Positions 26,768 through 35,125 of a DNA stretch of 50,052 nucleotides are shown piece by piece (the stretch's first letter is position 1; each line of letters starts with the position of its first letter). A program made the position numbers and the translations under genes. The notes under the pieces are model-generated. The model was not told the origin of the DNA and made no database searches. It saw nothing but the letters and a program-made list of their open reading frames with translations. Source of the DNA: Eubacteriales bacterium (GTDB taxonomy: Bacteria > Bacillota > Clostridia > Lachnospirales > Lachnospiraceae); assembly GCA_030524125.1 (NCBI GenBank), contig JAUNHB010000010.1, positions 1 to 50,052 of the forward strand. The letters are read 5' to 3'.

Positions 26768-27565
26768 ATGAAAGACCGGACAGACATTTCTCTGTATCAT
26801 CTGTGGCGGGCCGTGTATCCGATGCTGCTCTACATGCTGCTGCAGGGGCTGCTGCTTCCGGTCTTCCGGCTGTTTTTCCGGCTTTTCGGCGCGGGGAGCG
26901 AAGCGGCGGTCTCCGACGCCATGACCGCGTATCTGGCGTTCTGCGGTCTGGTCTCGCTTCTGCTGTTCGGCTGGATCTACCGGCGGGACGTGGAGGAGCG
27001 GAAGCGTTCGGGGACGTGGAGAGAGCCCCGGCCCATGAAGGCTCCGGAGCTTTTTCGGATCGCGGCAGGCGCCTGCGCCATGGCGCTTTTCGGCAACAAC
27101 CTTGTGAATCTCACTCCGCTGATGGAGCTTTCCCGGAGCTATCAGGAGACCAGCCGGATCCTCTCCTCCGGAAGCCTCTGGCTCCAGCTTCTGTGCGTGG
27201 GCGCGCTGGTCCCGGCGGCGGAGGAGGTGGTCATGCGAGGGCTTTTGTACGGGAGGCTCCGGGACATGTGCAGACCGGCGGCGGCCATCGCGGTCAGCGC
27301 CGTTCTCTTCGGCCTTTTCCACGGAAATCCGGCGCAGGGCGTCTACGCGGCTGGCTGCGGATGGTTCCTGTCGTGGCTCATGGAGCGGTTCCGTACGCTC
27401 AGAGCGCCGATCCTCGCGCATCTATCGTCCAACGTCTTTATCAGCCTTCTGGGCGGCCTGGACGGCTACCGGAGCCTGTCCGCCGGCGACTGGCGTTTCT
27501 GGGCTCTGACCGCAGGCGGCGGGATCGTGACGGCGCTGGCGGTGGCGGCGCTTCGGAGGGAATGA
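26768..27565 (+). CDS. CPBP-family intramembrane glutamic protease
   Basis: This 265-residue membrane protein of the CAAX protease/bacteriocin-processing (Abi) family has about six to eight hydrophobic segments. The catalytic motifs are complete: EEVVMRG (E152, E153, R157), FGLFH with H185, and HLSSN with H218 and N222. The ATG lies 18 bases after argS and is probably cotranscribed with it. Bacterial CPBP proteases serve in peptide processing, self-immunity or membrane-protein turnover, and the target here is unknown; nothing nearby looks like a bacteriocin. Motifs suggest an active enzyme. Confidence 0.9.
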   Translation: MKDRTDISLYHLWRAVYPMLLYMLLQGLLLPVFRLFFRLFGAGSEAAVSDAMTAYLAFCGLVSLLLFGWIYRRDVEERKRSGTWREPRPMKAPELFRIAAGACAMALFGNNLVNLTPLMELSRSYQETSRILSSGSLWLQLLCVGALVPAAEEVVMRGLLYGRLRDMCRPAAAIAVSAVLFGLFHGNPAQGVYAAGCGWFLSWLMERFRTLRAPILAHLSSNVFISLLGGLDGYRSLSAGDWRFWALTAGGGIVTALAVAALRRE

Positions 27566-27586
27566 AAAACATCCGCATTTGTCGTA

Positions 27587-27615
27587 TTGTATCTCGCCGG
27601 AAATTATGCTACTAT
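27587..27615 (+). promoter_or_regulatory. putP promoter
   Basis: TTGTAT (27587-27592), 17 bases and TACTAT (27610-27615) with TG one base before the -10 form an extended -10 promoter. The putP ATG follows 66 bases downstream. Confidence 0.55.
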
Positions 27616-27681
27616 TGTAAAACGGGCTGCGGTCCGCCGTGACCGCACATTGAAAAAAACCAGAAACGAGGGAGAATACAT

Positions 27682-29211
27682 ATGGATATGATAAAGATCA
27701 CGATGCTGCTGACGATCCTGATCTATCTGATCGCCATGGTGGCGATCGGAGCGGTGCTGGCCAAAAACAACCAGACGACGGACGATTTCTATCTGGGCGG
27801 CCGGAAGCTGGGACCGCTGGTGACGGCCATGAGCGCGGAGGCTTCGGATATGAGCAGCTGGCTTCTGATGGGACTGCCCGGAGTGGCGTATCTGACCGGA
27901 ACGGCGGACGCCGCGTGGACGGCCATCGGACTGGCGCTCGGAACGTACGTGAACTGGCTCGTGGTGGCGAAGCGCCTCAGAAACTACACGCACGCCTGCA
28001 GCAATTCCACGACGCTGCCGCTGTTTTTCTCCAACCGGTACCGCGACGAGCGCAGGATCCTGTCGGTGATCGCGGCGGTCCTGATCGTGATCTTCTTCGT
28101 GCCGTACACGGCCTCCGGATTTGCGGCCTGCGGAAAACTGTTCGCCAACCTGTTCGGCATGGATTACCTGCCGGCCATGATCGTCAGCGCCATCGTCATC
28201 GTGGCGTACACGACGCTGGGCGGATTTCTGGCCGCCAGCATGACGGACTTTGTGCAGAGCATCGTCATGACGCTGGCTATCCTCGTGGTGTTCGGCTTTG
28301 GCATCAGCAGCGTGGGAAGCTTTGACGCGGTCATGGACAACGCAAAATCCATGGCGGGCTACTTCAGTCTGACCCAGATCTACGATCCGGCCTCCGGAAG
28401 CGCGTCGCCCTACGGCACGCTGACCATCTTCTCCATGCTGGCGTGGGGGCTTGGCTATTTTGGGATGCCCCACGTGCTGCTGCGCTTCATGGCCATCGGG
28501 GACGTACAGAAGCTCAAGCTGTCCCGCCGGGTCGCTTCGGTGTGGGTCGTGATCTCCATGGTCGTGGCGGTGTTCATCGGAGTGGTCGGAAACGCCATGT
28601 CCAAGGCCGGCGTGATCCCGGCGCTGGACGACCCGGAGACGATCATCCTGGTCGTGGCGGATGTGATCTCTCAAAACGGATTTCTGGCGGCGGTCGTGGC
28701 CGGACTGATCCTGGCGGGGATCCTGGCGGCGACCATGTCCACGGCGGATTCGCAGCTTCTTGCGGCGTCCTCCAGCGCCTCCCAGAACATTCTGAAGGAA
28801 GTGTTCGTGAAAAACATGAGCGAAAAGACGGGAATGCTCGTGGCGCGCCTGACGGTGCTGGTCATCGCGGTGATCGGAATGTTCATCGCGCGGGATTCCG
28901 ACAGCTCCGTGTTCCAGATCGTGTCCTTCGCGTGGGCCGGCTTCGGCGCGTCCTTCGGCCCGCTGGTGCTGCTGGCGCTGTTCTGGAAGCGCTCCACATG
29001 GCAGGGCGCTCTGTGCGGCATGGTCAGCGGCGGCGTGATGGTGTTCGTCTGGAAATTCCTGATCCGTCCCATGGGCGGCCTGCTGGGGATCTACGAGCTG
29101 CTTCCGGCCTTTCTGCTGGGCCTTGCGGTCAACGTGATCGTAAGCCTGCTGACGCCGGAGCCGTCCAAAGAGGTGCAGGAGGAGTTCGACCGGGTGGCGG
29201 CGATGAAATAA
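27682..29211 (+). CDS. putP: Sodium/proline symporter PutP (SSS family)
   Basis: This 509-residue sodium:solute symporter has about thirteen membrane segments. The family pattern is clear: DDFYLGGRKLGPLVTAMSAEASDMSSWLLMGLPG near the start, the LARLTVL-type segment, and ADSQLLAASSSASQNI near residue 360, which contributes Na+ and proline contacts in PutP. Proline is the most likely substrate. The ATG follows GGGAGAATACAT. It is a one-gene unit with an extended -10 promoter. The stop codon touches the left end of a 166-bp inverted-repeat element whose inner hairpin may act as its terminator. Confidence 0.93.
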   Translation: MDMIKITMLLTILIYLIAMVAIGAVLAKNNQTTDDFYLGGRKLGPLVTAMSAEASDMSSWLLMGLPGVAYLTGTADAAWTAIGLALGTYVNWLVVAKRLRNYTHACSNSTTLPLFFSNRYRDERRILSVIAAVLIVIFFVPYTASGFAACGKLFANLFGMDYLPAMIVSAIVIVAYTTLGGFLAASMTDFVQSIVMTLAILVVFGFGISSVGSFDAVMDNAKSMAGYFSLTQIYDPASGSASPYGTLTIFSMLAWGLGYFGMPHVLLRFMAIGDVQKLKLSRRVASVWVVISMVVAVFIGVVGNAMSKAGVIPALDDPETIILVVADVISQNGFLAAVVAGLILAGILAATMSTADSQLLAASSSASQNILKEVFVKNMSEKTGMLVARLTVLVIAVIGMFIARDSDSSVFQIVSFAWAGFGASFGPLVLLALFWKRSTWQGALCGMVSGGVMVFVWKFLIRPMGGLLGIYELLPAFLLGLAVNVIVSLLTPEPSKEVQEEFDRVAAMK

Positions 29212-29376
29212 ATAACAGTTCAGCCAGCCGGGAGTGACAGGCCAAAATCGTGCTCGCACGAATTTTGGCCTGTTGCTTTCGGTTGAGGGAGCGCCGGATT
29301 ATGAGCAAAGGCAGCCGCGCAGCGGCGGGGAGCGCGTCAGCGCGGCTTTGCGAATGGCGTGGGCTGAACTGTTATT
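29211..29376. repeat. MITE-like element with 15-bp perfect inverted ends
   Basis: AATAACAGTTCAGCC (29211-29225) and GGCTGAACTGTTATT (29362-29376) are exact reverse complements. The 136 bases between them hold a 16-bp hairpin (29237-29273) and a second nested stem (GCAAAG and GCCGCGC near 29305-29319 with GCGCGGC and TTTGC near 29339-29351), so the whole element can fold on itself. It carries no credible gene. It lies between putP and the convergent RDD gene. A partial arm recurs at 24775-24788. Confidence 0.68.
29237..29273 (+). terminator. Hairpin, probable putP terminator
   Basis: ACAGGCCAAAAT-CGTGC pairs with GCACG-(A)-ATTTTGGCCTGT, a 16-17 bp stem with one bulged base, followed by TTGCTTT. 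The T-run is imperfect, so termination strength is uncertain. It lies inside the inverted-repeat element. Confidence 0.6.
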
Positions 29377-29404
29377 TTTTTTTGCGCCCGGCGGGCGCAT
29401 CGTA

Positions 29405-29995
29405 TTAAAGCGACGGCTTCTGTTCGTCCGCCGCAGCATCCTCCGCGTCTCCGTCCTGCGTACCGGCGGCGTTCTCCTCCGCCTGCTGCCGGCGCACATA
29501 GCCGGGTTCCCGGTAGGTCCGACAGATTTTCACAGGCTTTTCGTAGACGACCCGCGTGTCCGCCAGCATGTCGTGGAGCGCCCGCTTCTCCCGGTCGATC
29601 CCGGCCATGAGGTAGCCGATGCCGAGGAGAAAGCCGCTCAGAAACCGTCCCACGGTCTCCCGGTAGACGACGCAGAGGAGCGAAAGCTCCCGTCCGCCCC
29701 CGGCGGTCACCACCCGGAGATTCAGCAGGCGCTTGCCCGGCGTGACGCCGGTGAAGTAGGTGAACAGAATGTAATACAGCGCGCCGCACCCATAGAGGAC
29801 CATGTCGGACAGCGAGTACTGGAACAGAAGATGTCCGTTCAGAAGGTCTCCGGCCGGGAAGAGGCTGAGGAGAAAGAGAAACAGCCGCGCGAACAGGAGA
29901 AGCGCGCTCACGAGGAGCGAATCGATCAGAAAAGCGGCCAGCCGGACCCAGAATCCGGCAAAGACCACCGTATCGTTACTGGAGTCCCTGTACAT
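29405..29995 (-). CDS. RDD-family membrane protein
   Basis: This 196-residue protein has an RDD domain: the first segment FWVRLAAFLIDSLLVSALLLFA carries the Arg and Asp that name the family, a second segment follows (about 65-85), and the GVTPGKRLLNLRVV loop is typical. The C-terminal ~45 residues are charged and Gln/Ala-rich, probably cytosolic. Its start overlaps the end of sppA by 20 bases and uses GGGAGGG inside that gene, so the two are cotranscribed. RDD proteins are poorly understood; some are Na+/H+ transporters and some assist membrane proteases. A link to SppA is suggested by the overlap only. Confidence 0.87.
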   Translation of the reverse strand: MYRDSSNDTVVFAGFWVRLAAFLIDSLLVSALLLFARLFLFLLSLFPAGDLLNGHLLFQYSLSDMVLYGCGALYYILFTYFTGVTPGKRLLNLRVVTAGGGRELSLLCVVYRETVGRFLSGFLLGIGYLMAGIDREKRALHDMLADTRVVYEKPVKICRTYREPGYVRRQQAEENAAGTQDGDAEDAAADEQKPSL

Positions 29996-30962
29996 AATAT
30001 TGAAGCCCTCCCTGCGTCTCCTCCGCCAGCTCCTGAAGGATCTGGGATTCGGATTTTGGTATCAGTTCCCGGATGGAGCCAAACAGCGAGGAAAACATGG
30101 TCGCGACGCCGGCGTCCAGCTCGTAGAAAATGTCAGTCCCGGCCTCGGAGGCGATCTGCTCCCTCACATCGTCGTAAAGCCCGATCTCGTCGATCAGCCC
30201 GTTTTCCAGCGCCTGACGGGCCGTGTAAGTCCGGCCGTCGGCCAGCTCGCGCACCTGCTCGTCGCTCATATTCCGGCCGTCGGCCACGATCTCCACGAAG
30301 CGGTCGTAGGCCTCGTCCACCTGCGACTGGTAGATGGCGACCTGCTCGTCGCTCAGGGTGCTGGAATCCTTGTTGGAGCCGCTGGTGATGCTCACATAGC
30401 GGATGCCCAGCTTTTCGTAGAGGCCGCTCAGGTCATAGCCCGCCATGATCACGCCGATGGATCCGGTGGTCGTGTTGGGATTGGCGTAGATCCGATCCGA
30501 CGGCGCGGAGACATAATATCCGCCGGAGGCGGCGTAGTGGGCCATGTAGGTCCAGACGGGGCGTCCGGTCTCCTCCTTATATTCCACCAGCTTCCGGTAG
30601 AGCTCCTCGCTCTCGTAGATCGTGCCGCCCGGCGAGTCCACGTAGAGAAGGATGCCGGTGTTGAAGCCGTCCTCCATGAGCCGGTCGATGTAGTCCATGG
30701 TCGTGCTGTGCTGATAGCCTCCGGCGGAGGTGAGGAGGCTTGCGGCCCCCTGCTGCTGGATCGTGCCCTCCACCCGTACCACCGCCACATAGTCGGAGAG
30801 AGGCGTGCTGAAGGATACGCCGCCCGTCAGCGTCTGCTCTATGGAGTCCAGAGCCGACTGGTTGATCTGCTCCGCCGTCCGGTTGACGAATACGCTGATC
30901 GTGCCGGTCAGGATAAAGAGGAAGACGGCGACGGCCAGGCCGATGATCTGCTTTCTGTTCAT
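29976..30962 (-). CDS. sppA: Signal peptide peptidase SppA
   Basis: This 328-residue serine protease has one N-terminal membrane anchor (about residues 5-26) and a peptidase S49 domain. The catalytic Ser-Lys pair should be S168 in TTTGSIGVI and K198 in SGSNKDS. YVDSPGGTIYESEEL and YAASGGYY are also characteristic. The single-domain length matches Gram-positive SppA. It is expected to digest leftover signal peptides in the membrane and, in Bacillus, helps resistance to some lantibiotics. ATG 30962 follows AAAAGGAG; longer frames start inside the upstream terminator. It lies downstream of glgCD on the same strand but is separated by a terminator, and it overlaps the RDD gene. Confidence 0.93.
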   Translation of the reverse strand: MNRKQIIGLAVAVFLFILTGTISVFVNRTAEQINQSALDSIEQTLTGGVSFSTPLSDYVAVVRVEGTIQQQGAASLLTSAGGYQHSTTMDYIDRLMEDGFNTGILLYVDSPGGTIYESEELYRKLVEYKEETGRPVWTYMAHYAASGGYYVSAPSDRIYANPNTTTGSIGVIMAGYDLSGLYEKLGIRYVSITSGSNKDSSTLSDEQVAIYQSQVDEAYDRFVEIVADGRNMSDEQVRELADGRTYTARQALENGLIDEIGLYDDVREQIASEAGTDIFYELDAGVATMFSSLFGSIRELIPKSESQILQELAEETQGGLQYYVQGLQ

Positions 30963-30988
30963 AGAAAAAAGTCTCCTTTTGTGAAAAT

Positions 30989-31022
30989 GGGAAGAGCGCG
31001 ATCCTCGGATTGCGCTCTTCCC
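30989..31022 (-). terminator. Terminator after glgCD
   Basis: GGGAAGAGCGC pairs with GCGCTCTTCCC and is extended by further pairs to about 15 bp with a 4-base loop. Read leftward it is followed by ATTTTC, a short T-run. It separates glgD from sppA; termination may be partial. Confidence 0.65.
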
Positions 31023-31062
31023 GTATAAGACAGCCGGAAGCGCCGGCTGCCGGACAGACGGA

Positions 31063-32205
31063 TCATACCGTGTGGAACTTGGCAATGTAGACGGGATAGG
31101 TCTCGGTGCCTTTCATCTCCTTGCCTGCCGTTACGGTCACATTTTTGTCGGTGATCAGGTACTCGATGTCCGCTCCCTTCTCCACCACCGTATCCTGCAT
31201 CAGAATACAGTTTTTGACTTTCGCGCCCTTTTCCACCTTCACGCCTCGGAAGAGGATGGAGTTTTCCACCTCGCCCTCGATCAGGCAGCCGTCGGCGACC
31301 ATGACGTTCTGCGCCTTTGCGCCCTCTATGTACCGGGTGGGGCTGTCGTCGCGGACCTTGGTGTAGATCGGCGAGCCGGAGAACAGCGCGTCCTGATTGT
31401 AATCGTCCAGAAGACGCATGTTTTCCTCAAAATAGGTCTTGATGCTGGAGATCGTGGCCACATAGCCATCGTACTTGTAGCCCTGAACGTTCAGCTTTCC
31501 AAGCTGCGGGATCAGCACGTCTCTCTCGAGGAACTCCTGACCCAGAAGCGAAGCCTCGGTGACCAGATTGATCAGAAGCTCGCGGTCCACGATCAGAATG
31601 TTCATGCAGAAATTCTGGATGCCGGTATCCTTCGGGTTCACGAAGATCTTGGTGACCCGGCCGTTGTCGATGCGGAGCGTGTAGTAGTAGCCCTTCGTGC
31701 TGTCCTTCGCCTTCAGGAAGCCTTCGGGGATCTCCTGCGTGTGGTAGGCCATCGTGATGTCCGCGCCGCTGGCCACATGGGCGTCCACCATCGCCTTGAA
31801 GTCGATGTTGGCGGCGATGTTGGAGTTGGCCAGAAGCACATATTTTTTCTTCTGGTTCTGGAGGAAATCCAGAATGTTCGCCAGAGCGCCGGCCCGTCCC
31901 ACATAAGGCTTGGACGCCTTGTCCGCGAAGGGCGGGAAGATGTTCAGTCCGCCGTTTTTGCGGACCAGATCCCAGGAGCGTCCGGATCCCAGATGGTCGA
32001 TCAGAGACTGATAGTTGTTGTTGACCACGACGGATACGGTGTCGATGCCGGAGTTCGCCATGCTCGAAAGCGTAAAGTCGATCAGACGGTAACGGCTGGC
32101 AAAGGGAATGGACGCCATGAGCCGCACATTTACAAGATCCGGCACAAAAAGATCGTAGCTGTTCGGGAAAATAATGCCCAGAGTGTTCATATTGGAATTT
32201 ACCAT
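31063..32205 (-). CDS. glgD: Glycogen biosynthesis protein GlgD
   Basis: This 380-residue non-catalytic-type partner of ADP-glucose pyrophosphorylase has an N-terminal nucleotidyltransferase-like domain and a C-terminal left-handed beta-helix (about 290-370). It lacks the GGxGxRL nucleotide loop seen in GlgC (here it reads [19 protein letters not shown]), the usual mark of GlgD. It matches the second subunit of Firmicute GlgCD, which boosts GlgC activity in glycogen synthesis. The ATG at 32205 overlaps the glgC stop by seven bases; an ATG at 32190 is an alternative start. glgA and glgB are not in this window. Confidence 0.93.
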   Translation of the reverse strand: MVNSNMNTLGIIFPNSYDLFVPDLVNVRLMASIPFASRYRLIDFTLSSMANSGIDTVSVVVNNNYQSLIDHLGSGRSWDLVRKNGGLNIFPPFADKASKPYVGRAGALANILDFLQNQKKKYVLLANSNIAANIDFKAMVDAHVASGADITMAYHTQEIPEGFLKAKDSTKGYYYTLRIDNGRVTKIFVNPKDTGIQNFCMNILIVDRELLINLVTEASLLGQEFLERDVLIPQLGKLNVQGYKYDGYVATISSIKTYFEENMRLLDDYNQDALFSGSPIYTKVRDDSPTRYIEGAKAQNVMVADGCLIEGEVENSILFRGVKVEKGAKVKNCILMQDTVVEKGADIEYLITDKNVTVTAGKEMKGTETYPVYIAKFHTV

Positions 32206-33407
32206 TGCTCTTCACCGCCTTTTACATTTTTGCTGACCATGGCCTTGGGGCCGATCGTGGCTCCCGCGCCGATGGAGACGCCTGCGCCGATGGTGGCGAC
32301 CTCGTTCTCCTCGCCTGTCGGCATGGCTCCTACGACCGCGTTTTCACCGATGGTCACATTCTCCGCGACAATACAGTGGCGTACGACCGCCCCGGCCTCG
32401 ATGACAGTGCCGCCCATGACGACCGCATCCTCGACGACCGCGCCCTCCGCCACATGGACGCCGGCGAACAGGACGGAGTGCTTCACCGTTCCTTTGATCC
32501 GGCAGCCGTCGGTGATCATGGAATCCTCCACTACCGCGGAAGCACTGATCTTATGGCCGGACATTCCGCTGTTGCGGCTGTAGATCTTCCAGTCGTCGTC
32601 AAACAGATTGATGCCGCTGTGCTCCGGATCGAGCACCTCCATGTTGGCTTCCCACAGGGAGGAGATCGTTCCTACGTCCTTCCAGTATCCGCTGAAATGA
32701 TACGCGTACATCCTGCGTCCGTCGCGGAGCAGGTTGGGGATGATGTTGTTGCCGAAGTCGTTCTCGGAGTTAGGATCCTGCTCGTCCTCCTCCAGATATT
32801 TCTTCAGAATATCCCAGTTAAAGATATAGATTCCCATGGAAGCCAGATTGGATTTGGGATTTTTCGGCTTCTCCTGGAATTCGGTGATCCGGTCGTACTC
32901 GTCGGTGACCATCAGACCGAAGCGGGAAGCCTCGTCCCACGGCACCTCCATGACGGCCACGGAAAACTCCGCGCCCTTCTCCTTGTGGAATCTGAGGAAG
33001 TCGCTGTAATCCTGCTTGCAGATCTGGTCGCCGGAGAGGATGATCACATACTCGGGATCGTAGCGCTCGATAAACGAGATGTTCTGGTAGATGGCGTTGG
33101 CCGTGCCCTTATACCAGTCGGAGCCGGACGCCTTCTGATAAGGCGGCAGGACATGGACGCCTCCATAGAGCCGGTCCAGATCCCACGGCTGTCCGTTGCC
33201 GATGTACTCGTTGAGCACGAGAGGCTGATACTGGGTCAGGATGCCGACCGTATCGATCCCGGAGTTTACGCAGTTGGACAGCGGGAAGTCGATGATCCGG
33301 TATTTTCCGCCAAACGGAACTGCAGGTTTTGCAAGCTTCTGGGTCAGCGCGTACAGCCGGGAGCCCTGACCGCCGGCGAGAAGCATTGCAATCATTTCTT
33401 TAGCCAT
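32199..33407 (-). CDS. glgC: Glucose-1-phosphate adenylyltransferase GlgC
   Basis: This 402-residue catalytic subunit makes ADP-glucose from glucose-1-phosphate and ATP for glycogen storage. The N-terminal loop [38 protein letters not shown] is the signature. [43 protein letters not shown] and GYWKDVGT follow, then a left-handed beta-helix domain. ATG 33407 is preceded by AGGAGGG; the longer frame upstream has no ribosome site. The glgCD pair is probably transcribed from the AT-rich region to its right, where I see a perfect 20-bp palindrome but no certain -35/-10. Confidence 0.96.
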   Translation of the reverse strand: MAKEMIAMLLAGGQGSRLYALTQKLAKPAVPFGGKYRIIDFPLSNCVNSGIDTVGILTQYQPLVLNEYIGNGQPWDLDRLYGGVHVLPPYQKASGSDWYKGTANAIYQNISFIERYDPEYVIILSGDQICKQDYSDFLRFHKEKGAEFSVAVMEVPWDEASRFGLMVTDEYDRITEFQEKPKNPKSNLASMGIYIFNWDILKKYLEEDEQDPNSENDFGNNIIPNLLRDGRRMYAYHFSGYWKDVGTISSLWEANMEVLDPEHSGINLFDDDWKIYSRNSGMSGHKISASAVVEDSMITDGCRIKGTVKHSVLFAGVHVAEGAVVEDAVVMGGTVIEAGAVVRHCIVAENVTIGENAVVGAMPTGEENEVATIGAGVSIGAGATIGPKAMVSKNVKGGEEQW

Positions 33408-33692
33408 AATATTCCCTCCTGATAAAAATGAATCATAGATAAATTGTACTATATTTCTAAAAAAAATGATAGATGTTTTGTGCAAAATATTTGTAAGATT
33501 TTTAAAAATCTTATGAAAGGAATAGAGGGACTTTTGAGTTAAGAAAGGGCTAAAAAGGGAGAAAACCCGTTAAACGACGGTTAAAATAGAGATCAGGCGG
33601 TGGCAAAGGCCGGGAGAATATGATATGCTCCTGCTGATCTGACGAGACGGAGAAAAACGGTGTCTCGAATCCAAAAGAAAAGAGGTCTGAAC
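33408..33692. other. AT-rich intergenic region between glgC and the 48-residue gene
   Basis: These 285 bases separate the leftward glgCD operon from a rightward small gene and are far more AT-rich than the genes around. The right half becomes GC-rich. Apart from the palindrome listed separately, no clear promoter pair, RNA element or reading frame with a ribosome site was recognised. Confidence 0.5.
33494..33513. promoter_or_regulatory. Perfect 20-bp palindrome upstream of glgC
   Basis: TAAGATTTTTAAAAATCTTA is perfectly self-complementary with no spacer. Its position about 87 bases before the glgC start suggests an operator for a dimeric regulator. The cognate protein is unknown. Confidence 0.5.
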
Positions 33693-33839
33693 ATGGATCA
33701 GTTAGGCAGCGCGGTGCTGGTCGGCTGTATGGTAGTGCTTGGCGGGATTCCTTCCTTATATATATTGATCAGCCTGCCCGTTATTATCGTACAGAAGGTC
33801 TGTCGGAAAATCAAATACGGAAAGTCGCTGAGCGACTAA
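33693..33839 (+). CDS. Small membrane protein, 48 residues
   Basis: The product is 48 residues with one long hydrophobic segment (about residues 6-35), then a short basic stretch (QKVCRKIKYGK) expected to face the cytosol. The ATG is preceded by AGAGGT about 6 bases upstream, and the gene is closed by a good terminator, so it looks like a complete one-gene unit. It precedes a KdpD/KdpE-type two-component pair, and Kdp systems have a small membrane subunit, but this protein is longer than KdpF (~29 residues) and I see no sequence match. Function unknown. Confidence 0.62.
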   Translation: MDQLGSAVLVGCMVVLGGIPSLYILISLPVIIVQKVCRKIKYGKSLSD

Positions 33840-33848
33840 AGATGCGGG

Positions 33849-33876
33849 GCCCCGGACAAACCGGGGCTCTTTTTTT
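33849..33876 (+). terminator. Terminator of the 48-residue gene
   Basis: GCCCCGG (33849-33855) and CCGGGGC (33861-33867) form a 7-bp GC stem with a 5-base loop, followed by TCTTTTTTT. It begins nine bases after the stop codon. Confidence 0.88.
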
Positions 33877-33991
33877 GTGCGATACGCCGTGCCTGCACGG
33901 GCAGCCATTTGCAGGGCAACGGACGGCGGACAGCTTTGCTGTGAGCTGGCTGTGGTATCGCGGCGGATCGGGGAAGATATCCGATTGCGGA

Positions 33992-34020
33992 TTGAGAAAC
34001 GGGAATACATATGCTATACT
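33992..34020 (+). promoter_or_regulatory. Promoter of the KdpD-like/KdpE-like operon
   Basis: TTGAGA (33992-33997), 17 bases and TATACT (34015-34020) with TG one base upstream form an extended -10 promoter. Initiation near 34027 rules out the in-frame ATG at 34025 and supports ATG 34058 as the kinase start. Confidence 0.72.
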
Positions 34021-34057
34021 AAAAATGTATACGAAAAAACGAGGAGCAGAGGAGAGC

Positions 34058-35125
34058 ATGGAGGAACGGCATTCGACGGGAAAAAATCTTTTCATCACGG
34101 CTGCGATCCTGGCGGGAGCGTCCGGGATCAGCTTTGTGCTGCAGCAGTTTGCCACGACGGACAGTCATGTGCCGCTTCTGTTCGTGCTGGCCGTGCTGTT
34201 CGTCTCCCGGCTGACGGACGGCTACCTGTACGGGATCGTGGCGTCCATGGCCGCGGTGGTGGGCGTCAACTACGTGTTCACTTACCCGTACTTTGCGTTT
34301 GACTTTACGATCACCGGCTATCCGTTCACCTTTCTGACGATGCTGGCCGTGTCCGTCAGCGTCAGCGCGCTGACCAGCCGGGTCAAGCAGCAGGAGCAGA
34401 TACGGCTGGAGGTGGAGAAGGAGAAGATGCGGGCCAATCTCCTCCGCGCGGTGTCCCACGATATCCGCACGCCCCTCACGTCCATCGTCGGGAGCGCGTC
34501 GGGGATCCTGGAAAACAGGGACGTGCTGACGAAGGAGAACGAGATGGAGCTGGTGCAGGACATCAGGGAGGAGGCCCAGTGGCTGATCCGGATCGTGGAA
34601 AACCTTCTGTCGGTCACGAGGATCAACGGGGAGAACGCCCGGATCGACACGCAGGAGGAAGCGGTGGAGGAGGTCATAAGCGGGGCGGTAGTCAAATTCT
34701 GCAAGCGGTTTCCCGACGCGAAGGTGCAGGTGGACATGCCCGGGGAGTTTCTGATGGTCCCCATGGACGGCGTGCTGATCGAGCAGGTGCTCGTAAACCT
34801 TCTGGAAAATTCAATCCTGCACGGAAAGACGACGACGCTCATCCGGATCGCGGTGTCCCACGGGCCGGGACGCCTGACGGTGGCGGTGGAGGACGACGGG
34901 CAGGGTATACGGGAAGCGGTGCTTCCGGTCATGTTCGACGGGCAGATTTCCTCCTCGAACGGAGAGGAGTGCGACTCCAGGCGAAATATGGGGATCGGGC
35001 TGTCGGTCTGCAGGAGCATCGTGAAGGCGCACAGGGGCGGCATGAGAGCGGAAAACAAAAGCACCGGAGGGGCCAGAGTCCTGTTCTGGCTTCCCATGAA
35101 GGAGGACGATACAGATGGATATTAA
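34058..35125 (+). CDS. Shortened KdpD-type sensor histidine kinase
   Basis: This 355-residue kinase corresponds to the C-terminal half of KdpD. A DUF4118 block of about four membrane segments (about residues 10-108) is followed by a HisKA domain with phospho-acceptor H134 in SHDIRTPLT and a HATPase domain with LVNLLENSILHG, VEDDGQGI and NMGIGLSVCRSI. The cytosolic KdpD and USP domains found at the front of full KdpD (~890 residues) are absent and no remnant lies upstream. KdpD senses K+/ionic stress and phosphorylates KdpE. The kinase ends 11 bases inside the regulator gene. kdpFABC transport genes are not in this window, so the target is uncertain. Confidence 0.9.
   Translation: MEERHSTGKNLFITAAILAGASGISFVLQQFATTDSHVPLLFVLAVLFVSRLTDGYLYGIVASMAAVVGVNYVFTYPYFAFDFTITGYPFTFLTMLAVSVSVSALTSRVKQQEQIRLEVEKEKMRANLLRAVSHDIRTPLTSIVGSASGILENRDVLTKENEMELVQDIREEAQWLIRIVENLLSVTRINGENARIDTQEEAVEEVISGAVVKFCKRFPDAKVQVDMPGEFLMVPMDGVLIEQVLVNLLENSILHGKTTTLIRIAVSHGPGRLTVAVEDDGQGIREAVLPVMFDGQISSSNGEECDSRRNMGIGLSVCRSIVKAHRGGMRAENKSTGGARVLFWLPMKEDDTDGY

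Noticed and set aside
25718-27421. 567-codon reverse frame opposite argS and the CPBP gene
   Set aside because: Antisense artefact of high GC; low-complexity composition and two convincing genes on the other strand.
33693-33839. Naming the 48-residue membrane protein KdpF
   Set aside because: It is too long, lacks sequence resemblance, has its own terminator, and kdpABC is absent.
34025-34057. Earlier ATG start for the KdpD-like kinase
   Set aside because: It lies at or before the predicted transcription start and has no ribosome site.
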